A DNA stretch of 64,000 nucleotides. Source: CAILUG01 sp903844415. Lineage in GTDB: Bacteria > Pseudomonadota > Gammaproteobacteria > Pseudomonadales > Pseudohongiellaceae. The translations under genes and the position numbers were made by a program. Shown here one piece after another: positions 54,220 through 62,541 of this stretch. How positions within the stretch are numbered: the stretch's first letter is position 1; each line of letters begins with the position of its first letter. Below the pieces are notes generated by a model. It worked only from the letters and a program-made list of their open reading frames with translations. It ran no database searches and was not told the DNA's origin. The stretch is taken from the NCBI GenBank assembly GCA_947477655.1, contig CANJTS010000001.1, positions 62,001 to 126,000 on the forward strand. Reading direction: 5' to 3'.

Positions 54220-55383
54220 ATGGCAACCAGCAAAATTACTTTACCCAAGACCACAGCTAAAAATGGCTCGAAAAAATTGGTTAAATCTGTGCAGAAATTG
54301 ACCGCCAAACTCAAGACAAAATCCGCTGTTAAAGTTGTGGTGAAATCTGCAGCTAGTAACAAAGCCAAGCCAACTCCCAAAAAAGTTGTGGTGAAATCTG
54401 CAACCAGTAACAAAGCCAAGCCAGCTCCCAAAAAAGTTGTGGTGAAATCTGCAGCTAGCAACAAAGCCAAGCCAACTCCCAAAAAAGTTGTGCTGAAATC
54501 TTCTCCTAGCAAGGGAACTAAGGTTGTTGCAACTGCTGGCAAAAAAACAAAAACAGCAGCAAAAAAATCCAGCGTAAAAATTCCTGCAAAAAATATACTT
54601 AAAACACCACAAAAAGCACTCACAAAAAAAAATGTAGGCCAAAACAAAACAAAAGCACCTGTCAAAATTACGCCCTATAAGAAAGCGACCAAAAATAAAA
54701 CATCACCACCACAAGGCGCTGGAAAAAAAACAGCAGTAATCATCAAAAAACCCTTAATCAAACCTAAATCCCAAGTAACGAAAATCAGCAACAATATGAG
54801 TAGCATGAGCAGTATGAGTAGTACAAAAAGCACAGCAGCACCCAAACCCCCAAAATTAGCCCCCGCAAAAGCAAGCAACATTAAAAACGCAAACACAGAT
54901 AAAACTGCAGGACAGAGCCACACAACTAAAAAACCACAGATCAGAAAACCTTCAGCCAATTACGATGCCACCATAAAAGGATTTACCCCTTATGAAATCA
55001 AAAAGGGGGAACAATACATGAACGAACTACAGCGCAAACATTTCAGACATATTCTGTTGAACTGGCGCAATGAATTAATGGAAGAAGTAGATCGCACTAT
55101 GCATCACATGCAGGACGAAGCCTCAAATCCGCCTGATCCGGCAGATCGCGCCACTCTTGAAGAAGAGTTCAGCATAGAACTACGTACCCGAGACCGCGAA
55201 CGCCGCTTGATCAAAAAAATTGACAGTACCATTGAGTTGATCGCTAATGACAACTATGGCTATTGTGAAACATGTGGCGTGGAAATTGGCATTCGCCGTT
55301 TGGAAGCGCGTCCCACTGCTAACAAATGTATAGATTGCAAAACCCTGGACGAGATTAAAGAAAAACAGCTTGGCGCTCCTTAA
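54220..55383 (+). CDS. dksA: DksA with a long lysine-rich repeat N-terminal domain
   Basis: A 387-residue protein. The C-terminal about 138 residues (from TPYEIKKGEQYMNEL to EKQLGAP) are a complete DksA: the coiled coil carrying DPADRA (the DxxDxA tip motif), the zinc finger CETC...CIDC and the switch helix. DksA binds RNA polymerase with ppGpp. The N-terminal about 245 residues are Lys/Ala/Pro-rich with 17-residue repeats (KKVVVKSAASNKAKPTP), like eukaryotic H1 tails and Pseudomonas AlgP. E. coli DksA is 151 residues, so this form is over twice as long. No stop divides the parts. gluQ starts before its stop, as usual. Confidence 0.93.
   Translation: MATSKITLPKTTAKNGSKKLVKSVQKLTAKLKTKSAVKVVVKSAASNKAKPTPKKVVVKSATSNKAKPAPKKVVVKSAASNKAKPTPKKVVLKSSPSKGTKVVATAGKKTKTAAKKSSVKIPAKNILKTPQKALTKKNVGQNKTKAPVKITPYKKATKNKTSPPQGAGKKTAVIIKKPLIKPKSQVTKISNNMSSMSSMSSTKSTAAPKPPKLAPAKASNIKNANTDKTAGQSHTTKKPQIRKPSANYDATIKGFTPYEIKKGEQYMNELQRKHFRHILLNWRNELMEEVDRTMHHMQDEASNPPDPADRATLEEEFSIELRTRDRERRLIKKIDSTIELIANDNYGYCETCGVEIGIRRLEARPTANKCIDCKTLDEIKEKQLGAP
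54331..54513 (+). repeat. 51-base in-frame tandem repeat in dksA
   Basis: Complete copies lie at 54379-54429 and 54430-54480, with partial copies at 54331-54378 and 54481-54513; they encode KKVVVKSAxSNKAKPxP. The copies are nearly identical at DNA level, so copy number may vary among strains. Confidence 0.9.
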
Positions 55384-56269
55384 TACTCCAATCCCGACCA
55401 CTTACCGAGGGCGCTTTGCGCCCTCACCAAGCGGCCCGCTGCATGCGGGCTCCATCCTTGCCGCCCTCGCCAGTTATCTGGACGCAAAAGCTCACCACGG
55501 CTTGTGGTTTGTGCGCATTGAAGATCTGGATCCGCCCAGAGAAAGTCCCGCAGCAGCCGCCGCCATCCTTCACACCCTTGAAAATTTGGGCTTACACTGG
55601 GACGGACCAGTGTTATATCAAAGTCAGCGCCATGCAGCGTATGTAGAAGCCCTGCAAGAATTGATATCACAACATCTAGTTTATGCATGCGTATGTAGCA
55701 GGCAAACACTTACAGTCTCCAATTTTAGCTATACAGGTATCTGTCGCAACCTTAATCTTCCCCTCCATACGCCAGCTGCGTTACGGTGCCGAGTAACTGA
55801 TCAAAAATTTTTATGTAACGATCGCATCCAAGGCCAGTTCATGCAGCGGCTTGAACATGATGTTGGTGATTTTGTCATACGCCGTAAAGATGGTCTGTTT
55901 GCATACCAACTGGCTGTTGTGGTCGATGATGCCTTTCAAGGTATTACCGATGTGGTGCGGGGCATTGATTTGCTCGACTCAACCCCACGCCAGATTTATC
56001 TGCAGGAACAACTCGGTTTTACACCCCCCCGTTATGCACATGTGCCGATACTAATCAATTCGAAGGGCCAAAAACTAGGCAAGCAGCAATATGCGAAAGC
56101 CATAGACAATGTATTTCCGGCTGCAGAGTTAATGGCTGCCCTAACACACCTCCGCCAAGAACCTGACCCGACTCTAGCATCTGCAAACCCTGCAGAAATT
56201 TTGGCCTGGGCGATAACACATTGGGATATAGATAAATTAAAAGGAATCATACAGATACCCGAAAATTAG
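55370..56269 (+). CDS. gluQ: Glutamyl-Q tRNA(Asp) synthetase
   Basis: A 299-residue paralogue of glutamyl-tRNA synthetase without the anticodon-binding domain. It attaches glutamate to queuosine in tRNA(Asp). FAPSPSGPLHAGS carries the HIGH-like motif, CVCSRQ and GICR give the zinc ligands, and LGKQQYAKAI is the KMSKS-like loop. There is no ATG; TTG 55370, inside the dksA end, fits the family N-terminus (TYRGRFAPSPSG). It follows dksA by overlap, as in Pseudomonas. Confidence 0.94.
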   Translation: MALLNTPIPTTYRGRFAPSPSGPLHAGSILAALASYLDAKAHHGLWFVRIEDLDPPRESPAAAAAILHTLENLGLHWDGPVLYQSQRHAAYVEALQELISQHLVYACVCSRQTLTVSNFSYTGICRNLNLPLHTPAALRCRVTDQKFLCNDRIQGQFMQRLEHDVGDFVIRRKDGLFAYQLAVVVDDAFQGITDVVRGIDLLDSTPRQIYLQEQLGFTPPRYAHVPILINSKGQKLGKQQYAKAIDNVFPAAELMAALTHLRQEPDPTLASANPAEILAWAITHWDIDKLKGIIQIPEN

Positions 56270-56405
56270 CAACCCACCCGCTGTTTTGAGCACACGCAAG
56301 ACCCAATTTATCCTGCCAAAGGCTTCCCACCCAACATCATGGCAGACAAACATGATGTGCCATCACTCATTAGCACGCTTAGTGTTGATGCATTACACAC
56401 CCTAA

Positions 56406-56426
56406 CTTGTTACTGTGTGTAACAAG
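56406..56426. promoter_or_regulatory. Inverted repeat upstream of cbrB
   Basis: CTTGTTAC (56406-56413) and GTAACAAG (56419-56426) form a perfect 8-bp inverted repeat with 5-base spacing, about 90 bases before the cbrB start. A -10-like TATGAT lies at 56457-56462. The repeat may be an operator; no T-run follows it. Confidence 0.4.
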
Positions 56427-56516
56427 CGAAGTAGCGTATTAGTAACATTTCCCTGTTATGATCAACTGCTTTTCGTTTTCTGAAACCCTTAATTTCCAAC
56501 AAAAATATCCGCTAAT

Positions 56517-57911
56517 ATGAGCCACATTCTCATTGTTGAAGATGAAGAAATCACTCGCAGCGCATTGCGTAGCCTGTTGGAGCGTAATGGCTACAAAGTG
56601 AGTGAAGCTGTATCGGTTCAAACAGCCCGTACAGAGCACGACTTAGATGCCATGGACGCCATCATCAGTGATCTTAGGTTGCCTGATATGCCCGGAACTG
56701 AGCTGATTAAGCTCACGGCGACCCCTGTCTTAGTCATGACCAGTTATGCCAGTTTACGCAGTGTTATCGACTCATTGAAGATTGGTGCCGTCGATTACAT
56801 TTCCAAACCCCTAGAACCTGAAGAAATTCTCGCTGCCCTCAACCGCGTCTTTGGCGAAAACCTAAAAGCCCGCAACCTAAGTCGACGCCAGCCCCGCCCA
56901 AATGAAGAGCCCGTTAAAGGTATGGTGGGCAGTTGTGCGAAAATGCTGGAATTGTTTCGTCGCATTCGAAAAGTTGCCCAAACCAATTCGCCTGTCCTTA
57001 TACAGGGCGAATCCGGCACCGGCAAAGAACTAGTTGCACGCGCACTGCATGAATCCAGCCCGCGCTGCGGATCCAATCTGATTTCAGTAAACTGTGCTGC
57101 CATTCCCGAAAACCTGATCGAGTCTGAGTTGTTCGGCCACGAAAAAGGCGCCTTCGCAGGTGCTACATCCACCCGCACAGGGTTGGTGGAAGCCGCCAAT
57201 AATGGCACACTTTTTCTCGATGAAATTGGCGAATTACCGCTTGAAGCTCAGGCCCGTCTGCTACGCGTATTACAGGAACATGAAATTCGCAAAGTAGGCT
57301 CCGTTTTTTCACAAAAAGTGGATGTTCGTTTGGTTGCAGCCACACATCGTGACCTTAAACAATTTGTTCGCGAAGGTCGCTTTCGAGAGGATCTTTTTTA
57401 CCGCATTAATGTTGTGCCTTTACTTCTGCCACCATTGCGAGAACGGGGCAATGACATCCTTGAACTTGCCGACCGGATTCTTATCGCTACCTGCAAGCGT
57501 ATTGGCACCAGCGCGATGTATTTCAGTGCCGATGCCATACAGGCCATCACCACCTATCATTGGCCCGGCAATATTCGAGAACTGGAAAATGCTATCGAAC
57601 GGGCTGTCATTTTGACGGAAGTACCAGAAATTTTTATCGAGTTGCTTGGCTTAGAAATAGAACTTGTGAAAATTGACGGACTGGCTAACGTTGGCTACCT
57701 AGAAGGAAGTAAAACCCAAGCACCTTCTATTGATATCGAAAACGATCCGCAGGAAGATCTGTCGCTGGAAGATTACTTCCAACGCTTTGTGCTCGAACAT
57801 CAGGAGCAAATGAACGAAACCGAACTGGCACAGAAACTGGGAATCAGCCGAAAATGCCTGTGGGAACGCCGCCAGCGATTTACTATTCCAAGACGGAAAA
57901 AAAGCAGTTAA
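56517..57911 (+). CDS. cbrB: Sigma-54-dependent response regulator CbrB
   Basis: A 464-residue NtrC-type regulator. The receiver domain (about 1-115) has the acceptor Asp in IISDLRLP and the Lys in ISKPLEP. The AAA+ domain (about 135-375) has GESGTGKE (near 164) and LDEIGELP. The loop that touches sigma-54 reads GAFAGA (211-216) instead of GAFTGA. The Fis-type helix-turn-helix end, ETELAQKLGISRKCLWERRQR, is nearly that of Pseudomonas CbrB, which controls carbon/nitrogen balance. Its partner kinase CbrA, normally encoded between gluQ and cbrB, is missing. Confidence 0.92.
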   Translation: MSHILIVEDEEITRSALRSLLERNGYKVSEAVSVQTARTEHDLDAMDAIISDLRLPDMPGTELIKLTATPVLVMTSYASLRSVIDSLKIGAVDYISKPLEPEEILAALNRVFGENLKARNLSRRQPRPNEEPVKGMVGSCAKMLELFRRIRKVAQTNSPVLIQGESGTGKELVARALHESSPRCGSNLISVNCAAIPENLIESELFGHEKGAFAGATSTRTGLVEAANNGTLFLDEIGELPLEAQARLLRVLQEHEIRKVGSVFSQKVDVRLVAATHRDLKQFVREGRFREDLFYRINVVPLLLPPLRERGNDILELADRILIATCKRIGTSAMYFSADAIQAITTYHWPGNIRELENAIERAVILTEVPEIFIELLGLEIELVKIDGLANVGYLEGSKTQAPSIDIENDPQEDLSLEDYFQRFVLEHQEQMNETELAQKLGISRKCLWERRQRFTIPRRKKSS

Positions 57912-58088
57912 AGCAACCTGACAAATTTATCAACAAACTCACCTCCACAGAAACGTTACCGCGTTACCTTTCCACCCAAAAAAACAACCCCCCTTCAAAA
58001 GAAATACTCATTCCGTAACATATTCTCCACAGCTATGGCAGCGATCATACTAAGGACTAAGCAATTGAATTATATAAATTTATCTTTT

Positions 58089-58117
58089 TTGAATTTTTAG
58101 AATAAATAGTGTATAAA
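58089..58117 (+). promoter_or_regulatory. Sigma-70 promoter for the sRNA candidate
   Basis: TTGAAT (58089-58094) and TATAAA (58112-58117) are separated by exactly 17 bases in an AT-rich setting. The start point is expected near 58124. No GG-N10-GC sigma-54 element was found by eye nearby. Confidence 0.65.
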
Positions 58118-58123
58118 TATTTT

Positions 58124-58395
58124 TGTGCGCTGTACCAACAACAAAAATACTAAAATTATAAAAATAGAGACAGAGGCACTTACGACACCTTTTTAACGTC
58201 GCTCGCGGCGGAGTTCACTGAATAGACTGAGAATCAGCGGCAGTGGCGCAATTTGGTTCGGTTCGACAAGGGGGTTCCCTACAATATGGTCATAGACCTT
58301 TTAAAATATGTCATAGCATTGATACCGAGTAGAAAAACACAATAATTACTGCTCGCTTGATCAACCCGGAAAGGCTCGCCTTTCCGGGTTTTCTG
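58124..58395 (+). ncRNA. Candidate CrcZ-like small RNA (about 270 nt)
   Basis: Promoter and terminator frame a non-coding transcript between cbrB and pcnB. In Pseudomonas this is the location of CrcZ, the sRNA made under CbrB control that binds Hfq and relieves catabolite repression. Near the 5' end is AACAACAA (58137-58144), a CA-motif of the Hfq/Crc type, within an A-rich stretch; AAAAACACAATAATT (58332-58346) is a second A-rich site. No open frame with a ribosome-binding site is present. Sequence homology to CrcZ cannot be judged here. Confidence 0.5.
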
Positions 58396-58400
58396 TTTTT
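58363..58400 (+). terminator. Strong Rho-independent terminator
   Basis: AACCCGGAAAGG (58363-58374) pairs perfectly over 12 bp with its complement (58379-58390) around a CTCG loop and is followed by TTCTGTTTTT. It ends the sRNA candidate. Confidence 0.92.
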
Positions 58401-58757
58401 GGCAGCCTCGTTTTATATCTGCATAGCAGCTTGTTAAATACGTTGGCGAGAACGGCTCGGTAAGGTGAAAGCCCCCAAAAATCCTGAGCTTACAAACCGG
58501 GAAACAAGCATAATCGGCATCTTTTTATGATGCAGATCCTTCGCAAATAATAAAAGAACTAGCTGCCTGCTCCTTAATCTTCAAGATTCTTCTATGTGGA
58601 TGAGCTTCCTCATACACTACCGGCGTAATAGGTCAACATGCTGTTAAGCACGGCCGGGTCTAGATAGAATGTCACCATCGTCAACCTTAAAGACAGCAAG
58701 GTATCACCTATCACCGCGTCAACTCCTACAGTTACACCCATTGCCAATTCTCCATCT

Positions 58758-60104
58758 TTGACCATCTTGAGCCGGGCCGAACATGGTATTTCCAGGCAAC
58801 AAATCAGTCCTAACTGCCTTAAAGTGCTGTATGCCTTGAATGCGGCCGGTTTTCAGGCGTTTATCGTGGGTGGTGGGGTGCGCGATTTACTGCTCGGACT
58901 CACTCCCAAAGATTTTGACATTGCCACCGATGCTACTCCGGAGCAAATCAGAGCAGTTTTTCGTAACTCGCGCATTATTGGCCGTCGCTTTCGTATTGTG
59001 CATGTGCACTTTGGCAGGGAAATTCTTGAAGTATCTACCTTCCGTGCCGTGACGGGTGACAATGTCGAAATTGTCGAAGAACGCGTATCAAGGCATGACA
59101 CACACCTTGATTCCGTACATTCTGCCAGCGGCATGATCCTGCGCGACAATGTCTATGGCAACATAGAGGCTGATGTATTGCGTCGTGATTTTACTGCCAA
59201 CGCACTCTACTACACCGTGCGCAATTTTGAAGTCTACGATTATGTAAATGGCATTACCGATGTGGATCTGCGCTGTTTACGCATGATTGGAGATCCCGAG
59301 CAACGTTACCGCGAAGATCCTGTCCGTGTCTTACGTGCAATTCGCTTGGCTGCGAAACTCAACTTCACCATTGAAGCAGCAACCGAAGCACCACTGCGCC
59401 CCTGTGCGCGCTTACTGGAATCGGTGTCCGCGGCTCGACTTTTTGATGAATTCATGAAGCTATTTTTTTCCGGACAAGGTGAAAAAACTTTTTTAATGTT
59501 ACAAAAATATGGAGTTTTTTCTGTGCTCTTTCCTGGCACTGGTGCTGCCTTGTCGAAAGATGACGGCCATTACCAGCGCTTATTGCGTAGTGCTTTTGTC
59601 AGTACCGATGCGCGTATCAATGATGACAAAAGTGTGACTCCTGCATTTCTGCTGGCCGTGATTTTGTGGCCAGCCCTGCAGATGCAGATGCGCACCAATC
59701 AAACTGCGGGAACACCACCAGCCATGGCAATGAATGATGCGGCGCAAATGATACTGTCACATCAGTTGGAACGAATTTCGATCCCACGTCGATTCAGCAT
59801 GCCAATGCGCGAAATCTGGGATATGCAATTAAAACTACCCAATCGGCGCGGGAAGCGGGCCGAACTGATGCTCGGTAACAAACGTTTCCGTGCTGCTTAT
59901 GACTTTCTTCTGTTGCGTGAAGATGCAGGAGAGAATCTGGACGGACTCGGCCAGTGGTGGACCCAATACCAAACTGCCAATCCGGAGCTTCAAGCACAAT
60001 TACAATCCCATCTCGACAGTGATGAACCACATGCAAAACCACGACGCCGCAGAGTAAAATCCCGCAATCCAAAACCTACCACTCCGATTACAGGTGCTGA
60101 TTAA
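58758..60104 (+). CDS. pcnB: Poly(A) polymerase I
   Basis: A 448-residue class II nucleotidyltransferase that adds poly(A) tails to RNA and so promotes decay. GGGVRDLLLG and the catalytic pair in KDFDIATDA are present, as are RRDFTANALYY and DPVRVLRAIRLAAKL. The end is basic (RRRRVKSRN). No ATG or GTG exists between the upstream stop (58665) and the conserved domain; the best start is TTG 58758, matching the family N-terminus, with ATT 58740 as the other option. E. coli pcnB is known to use AUU. The kinase gene starts 2 bases later. Confidence 0.94.
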   Translation: MTILSRAEHGISRQQISPNCLKVLYALNAAGFQAFIVGGGVRDLLLGLTPKDFDIATDATPEQIRAVFRNSRIIGRRFRIVHVHFGREILEVSTFRAVTGDNVEIVEERVSRHDTHLDSVHSASGMILRDNVYGNIEADVLRRDFTANALYYTVRNFEVYDYVNGITDVDLRCLRMIGDPEQRYREDPVRVLRAIRLAAKLNFTIEAATEAPLRPCARLLESVSAARLFDEFMKLFFSGQGEKTFLMLQKYGVFSVLFPGTGAALSKDDGHYQRLLRSAFVSTDARINDDKSVTPAFLLAVILWPALQMQMRTNQTAGTPPAMAMNDAAQMILSHQLERISIPRRFSMPMREIWDMQLKLPNRRGKRAELMLGNKRFRAAYDFLLLREDAGENLDGLGQWWTQYQTANPELQAQLQSHLDSDEPHAKPRRRRVKSRNPKPTTPITGAD

Positions 60105-60106
60105 TC

Positions 60107-60802
60107 GTGTCCGATCTTGCCCCGGTCAGTCATTCCATTATTAACCATACAGGTAAAGACATACCTCGTTACATTGCTGTGGAAGGGCCAATAGGCGTAG
60201 GTAAAACCAGCCTAGCAAAACGCCTCGCTGAAAGTTTCAATTACGAAATTTTATTAGAAAAAAGTGAAGACAATCCCTTTCTGGATCGCTTCTATCACAA
60301 CCCCAGGCAACTGGCCCTGGCTACGCAATTATTTTTTCTGTTTCAACGCGCAGGACAAATGCAGAGCTTGCGCCAAGATGACATGTTTGAACCGGTCCGG
60401 GTGGCTGATTTCCTGATGGAAAAAGATCGCTTGTTTGCACGCCAAAACTTAGATGCCGACGAGTTTAAATTGTATGAGAATGTGTATGCACATCTGACTA
60501 TCGATGCGCCGGTACCCGATCTGGTTATTTATTTGCAAGCACCGGTCGAAGTATTAATGCAGCGCATTCAGAATCGTGGCATTGCAGCAGAACTGCTGAT
60601 CGAAGAAAGTTACCTGGAAAATCTGATTTCTGCCTACACCAATTTTTTCCATTACTACAACAAGAGCACTCTCTTGATGGTCAATTGCAGCGAAGTGGAT
60701 TTTATTCATAACGAGACTGATTATCAGTTACTGGTTAACCACATCCTCACCATGCGTAAAGGTAGCCGAAATTATTTCAATCCCAGACCTGGTCTGCTTT
60801 GA
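60107..60802 (+). CDS. Deoxynucleoside kinase-family protein
   Basis: A 231-residue P-loop kinase of the dGK/dCK type. The P-loop is GPIGVGKTS (about 27-35), with the family features LFFLFQRAGQM and DFLMEKDRLFA (the ERS/DR-type region). It would phosphorylate deoxynucleosides for salvage. It starts with GTG, 2 bases after pcnB. In Pseudomonas folK lies at this place, so either folK moved away or the kinase is an insertion that displaced it. Confidence 0.88.
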   Translation: MSDLAPVSHSIINHTGKDIPRYIAVEGPIGVGKTSLAKRLAESFNYEILLEKSEDNPFLDRFYHNPRQLALATQLFFLFQRAGQMQSLRQDDMFEPVRVADFLMEKDRLFARQNLDADEFKLYENVYAHLTIDAPVPDLVIYLQAPVEVLMQRIQNRGIAAELLIEESYLENLISAYTNFFHYYNKSTLLMVNCSEVDFIHNETDYQLLVNHILTMRKGSRNYFNPRPGLL

Positions 60803-60825
60803 ATAAGGGAAAACAGGAAACAACC

Positions 60826-61623
60826 ATGACAAATCCCGTCACGTTATACACCCTCCAGGAAATGAAACGCCGCCGCGAAAAATTTGTCTGTATCACGGCC
60901 TACGATGCTTTATTTGCTAAGCTAATGTGCGCGGCTGGTGCCGAAGTATTGCTGGTTGGAGATTCATTGGGCATGGTATTACAAGGCCATGACTCCACTC
61001 TCCCGGTCACCATGGACGACATGGTTTATCACATGCAGTGTGTAAAACGTGGCAATGCGGGCGCACTTCTCATCGCCGACTTACCTTTTATGTCTTATGC
61101 CTCCCCTGCCCAAACGCTAGAAAATGCCGCACGCTTGATGCGCGCAGGCGCCCAAATGGTAAAACTTGAAGGAGGTGCCTGGATTGCTGAAACCACACGT
61201 TTGTTATCCGAACGTGGCATCCCGGTATGCGCTCACATGGGATTGACTCCCCAGTCAATCAATCGCCTTGGTGGCTTCAGAGTGCAGGGGCGCGACCCTG
61301 ATGCTGCCACTACCATCATCGAAGAAGCCAAATTATTGGAGTCTTATGGTGCCAGCGTGTTGCTGCTTGAATGTATTCCGCAAAAATTGGCAAAAGTCAT
61401 TACTGAAAGTGTTGCTATTCCAGTAATTGGCATCGGTGCTGGTAAAGATGTAGATGGTCAGATTATGGTAATGCACGATGTGTTAGGAATTTCACCCATC
61501 ACACCACGCTTCGTCAAAAACTTTCTGCCCGAATCCACCGCCGGCATCCAAGGCGCCGTTGTTGCCTATGTCAACGCAGTAAAAAATGGCAAGTTCCCCG
61601 CCCCAGAACATTGTTATGACTAA
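60826..61623 (+). CDS. panB: 3-methyl-2-oxobutanoate hydroxymethyltransferase
   Basis: A 265-residue enzyme that makes ketopantoate for pantothenate and CoA. It has the conserved LVGDSLGMVLQGHDSTLPVT and GIGAGKDVDGQIMVMHD. ATG 60826 has AGGA 7 bases upstream and is chosen over a TTG at 60799. Its stop overlaps the next gene. Confidence 0.97.
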   Translation: MTNPVTLYTLQEMKRRREKFVCITAYDALFAKLMCAAGAEVLLVGDSLGMVLQGHDSTLPVTMDDMVYHMQCVKRGNAGALLIADLPFMSYASPAQTLENAARLMRAGAQMVKLEGGAWIAETTRLLSERGIPVCAHMGLTPQSINRLGGFRVQGRDPDAATTIIEEAKLLESYGASVLLLECIPQKLAKVITESVAIPVIGIGAGKDVDGQIMVMHDVLGISPITPRFVKNFLPESTAGIQGAVVAYVNAVKNGKFPAPEHCYD

Positions 61624-62479
61624 AATGCAGCTGTTTGATTCGTTGCCACTCTTACGTGCCACTCTTGCCGCTTATAAGCTGCACGGAAAAACTATTGGCC
61701 TCGTACCAACAATGGGGAATTTGCACGCAGGCCATCTAGCTCTGGTGGCAACAGCCCGTGCGCAATGTGATGTAGTAATCACTACAATTTTTGTAAATCC
61801 GCTGCAATTTGGCCCAAATGAAGATCTGGCGCGCTACCCGCGTTCATTCGCAGCTGATATCAAAAATCTTGAGCAGAGCGCTTGCGACGTTCTTTACGCC
61901 CCCACTACAACTGAAATTTATCCGCACGGTACAGTCGTACACACCAAAATTTCTGTACCCGAACTTTCTGCACTGCACTGTGGCTATACTCGCCCCGGCC
62001 ACTTTGATGGTGTTTGTACTGTAGTGGCCAAACTTTTCAACATAATCCAACCGGATAAAGCATTTTTTGGTTATAAGGATTATCAGCAATTTCATCTTAT
62101 CAGCACCATGGTGAGCGACTTGCAAATACCCCTACAGGTGTACGGAATTGCTACTATGCGGGAAAGTTCTGGACTAGCCTTGAGTTCACGCAATGTTTAT
62201 CTAAGCACGACAGACCGTAACAATGCTGCTGCTTTGTTTGCGACCCTGCAAGAAAGTGCATTACAAATTATGGGTGGCGAACACAATTTTCGCCAAATAG
62301 AAGCGCGTGCCTCTGGTACACTGAATAAGGTCGGATTAAAAACTGACTACGTACATATCTGCAACCGCAGTACACTGCATCTGGCATCCATAGGCGACAC
62401 AGACCTAATCATTCTCGCTGCCGTTTATGCTGGCACAACCCGGTTAATAGATAATATTTTTGTACAAATAACCATTTAA
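61616..62479 (+). CDS. panC: Pantothenate synthetase
   Basis: A 287-residue ligase that joins pantoate and beta-alanine. The ATP site has PTMGNLHAGHL (HIGH-type), FVNPLQFGPNEDLARYPR, and the KMSKS-like region RESSGLALSSRN. The start could be ATG 61616 (overlapping panB by 8 bases) or ATG 61625; neither has a clear ribosome-binding site, so coupling to panB is likely. panD is not in the window. Confidence 0.96.
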   Translation: MTKMQLFDSLPLLRATLAAYKLHGKTIGLVPTMGNLHAGHLALVATARAQCDVVITTIFVNPLQFGPNEDLARYPRSFAADIKNLEQSACDVLYAPTTTEIYPHGTVVHTKISVPELSALHCGYTRPGHFDGVCTVVAKLFNIIQPDKAFFGYKDYQQFHLISTMVSDLQIPLQVYGIATMRESSGLALSSRNVYLSTTDRNNAAALFATLQESALQIMGGEHNFRQIEARASGTLNKVGLKTDYVHICNRSTLHLASIGDTDLIILAAVYAGTTRLIDNIFVQITI

Positions 62480-62541
62480 TTACCCACCCCAGCTATTTGT
62501 CCTTGTTATCAATTCTTAACTCTTCGTTGTATGGATTTACT

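Larger units (their letters stand above)
57912..58757. other. Long intergenic region between cbrB and pcnB
   Basis: About 850 bases. The middle part holds an sRNA candidate with promoter and terminator (58089-58400). 57912-58085 is A- and C-rich without an assigned element. 58401-58757 is the pcnB leader; its last 30 codons are in frame with pcnB but have no ATG or GTG. Confidence 0.6.

Noticed and set aside
54186..54665. Long open frames antisense to the dksA repeat region
   Set aside because: They arise because Lys and Ala codons read backwards give few stops; the products are low-complexity Phe/Leu/Ala and the sense frame has clear DksA homology.
58168..58190. AGGCACTTACGACACC as a sigma-54 promoter for the sRNA candidate
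   Set aside because: The -24 part is acceptable but the -12 GC is absent.
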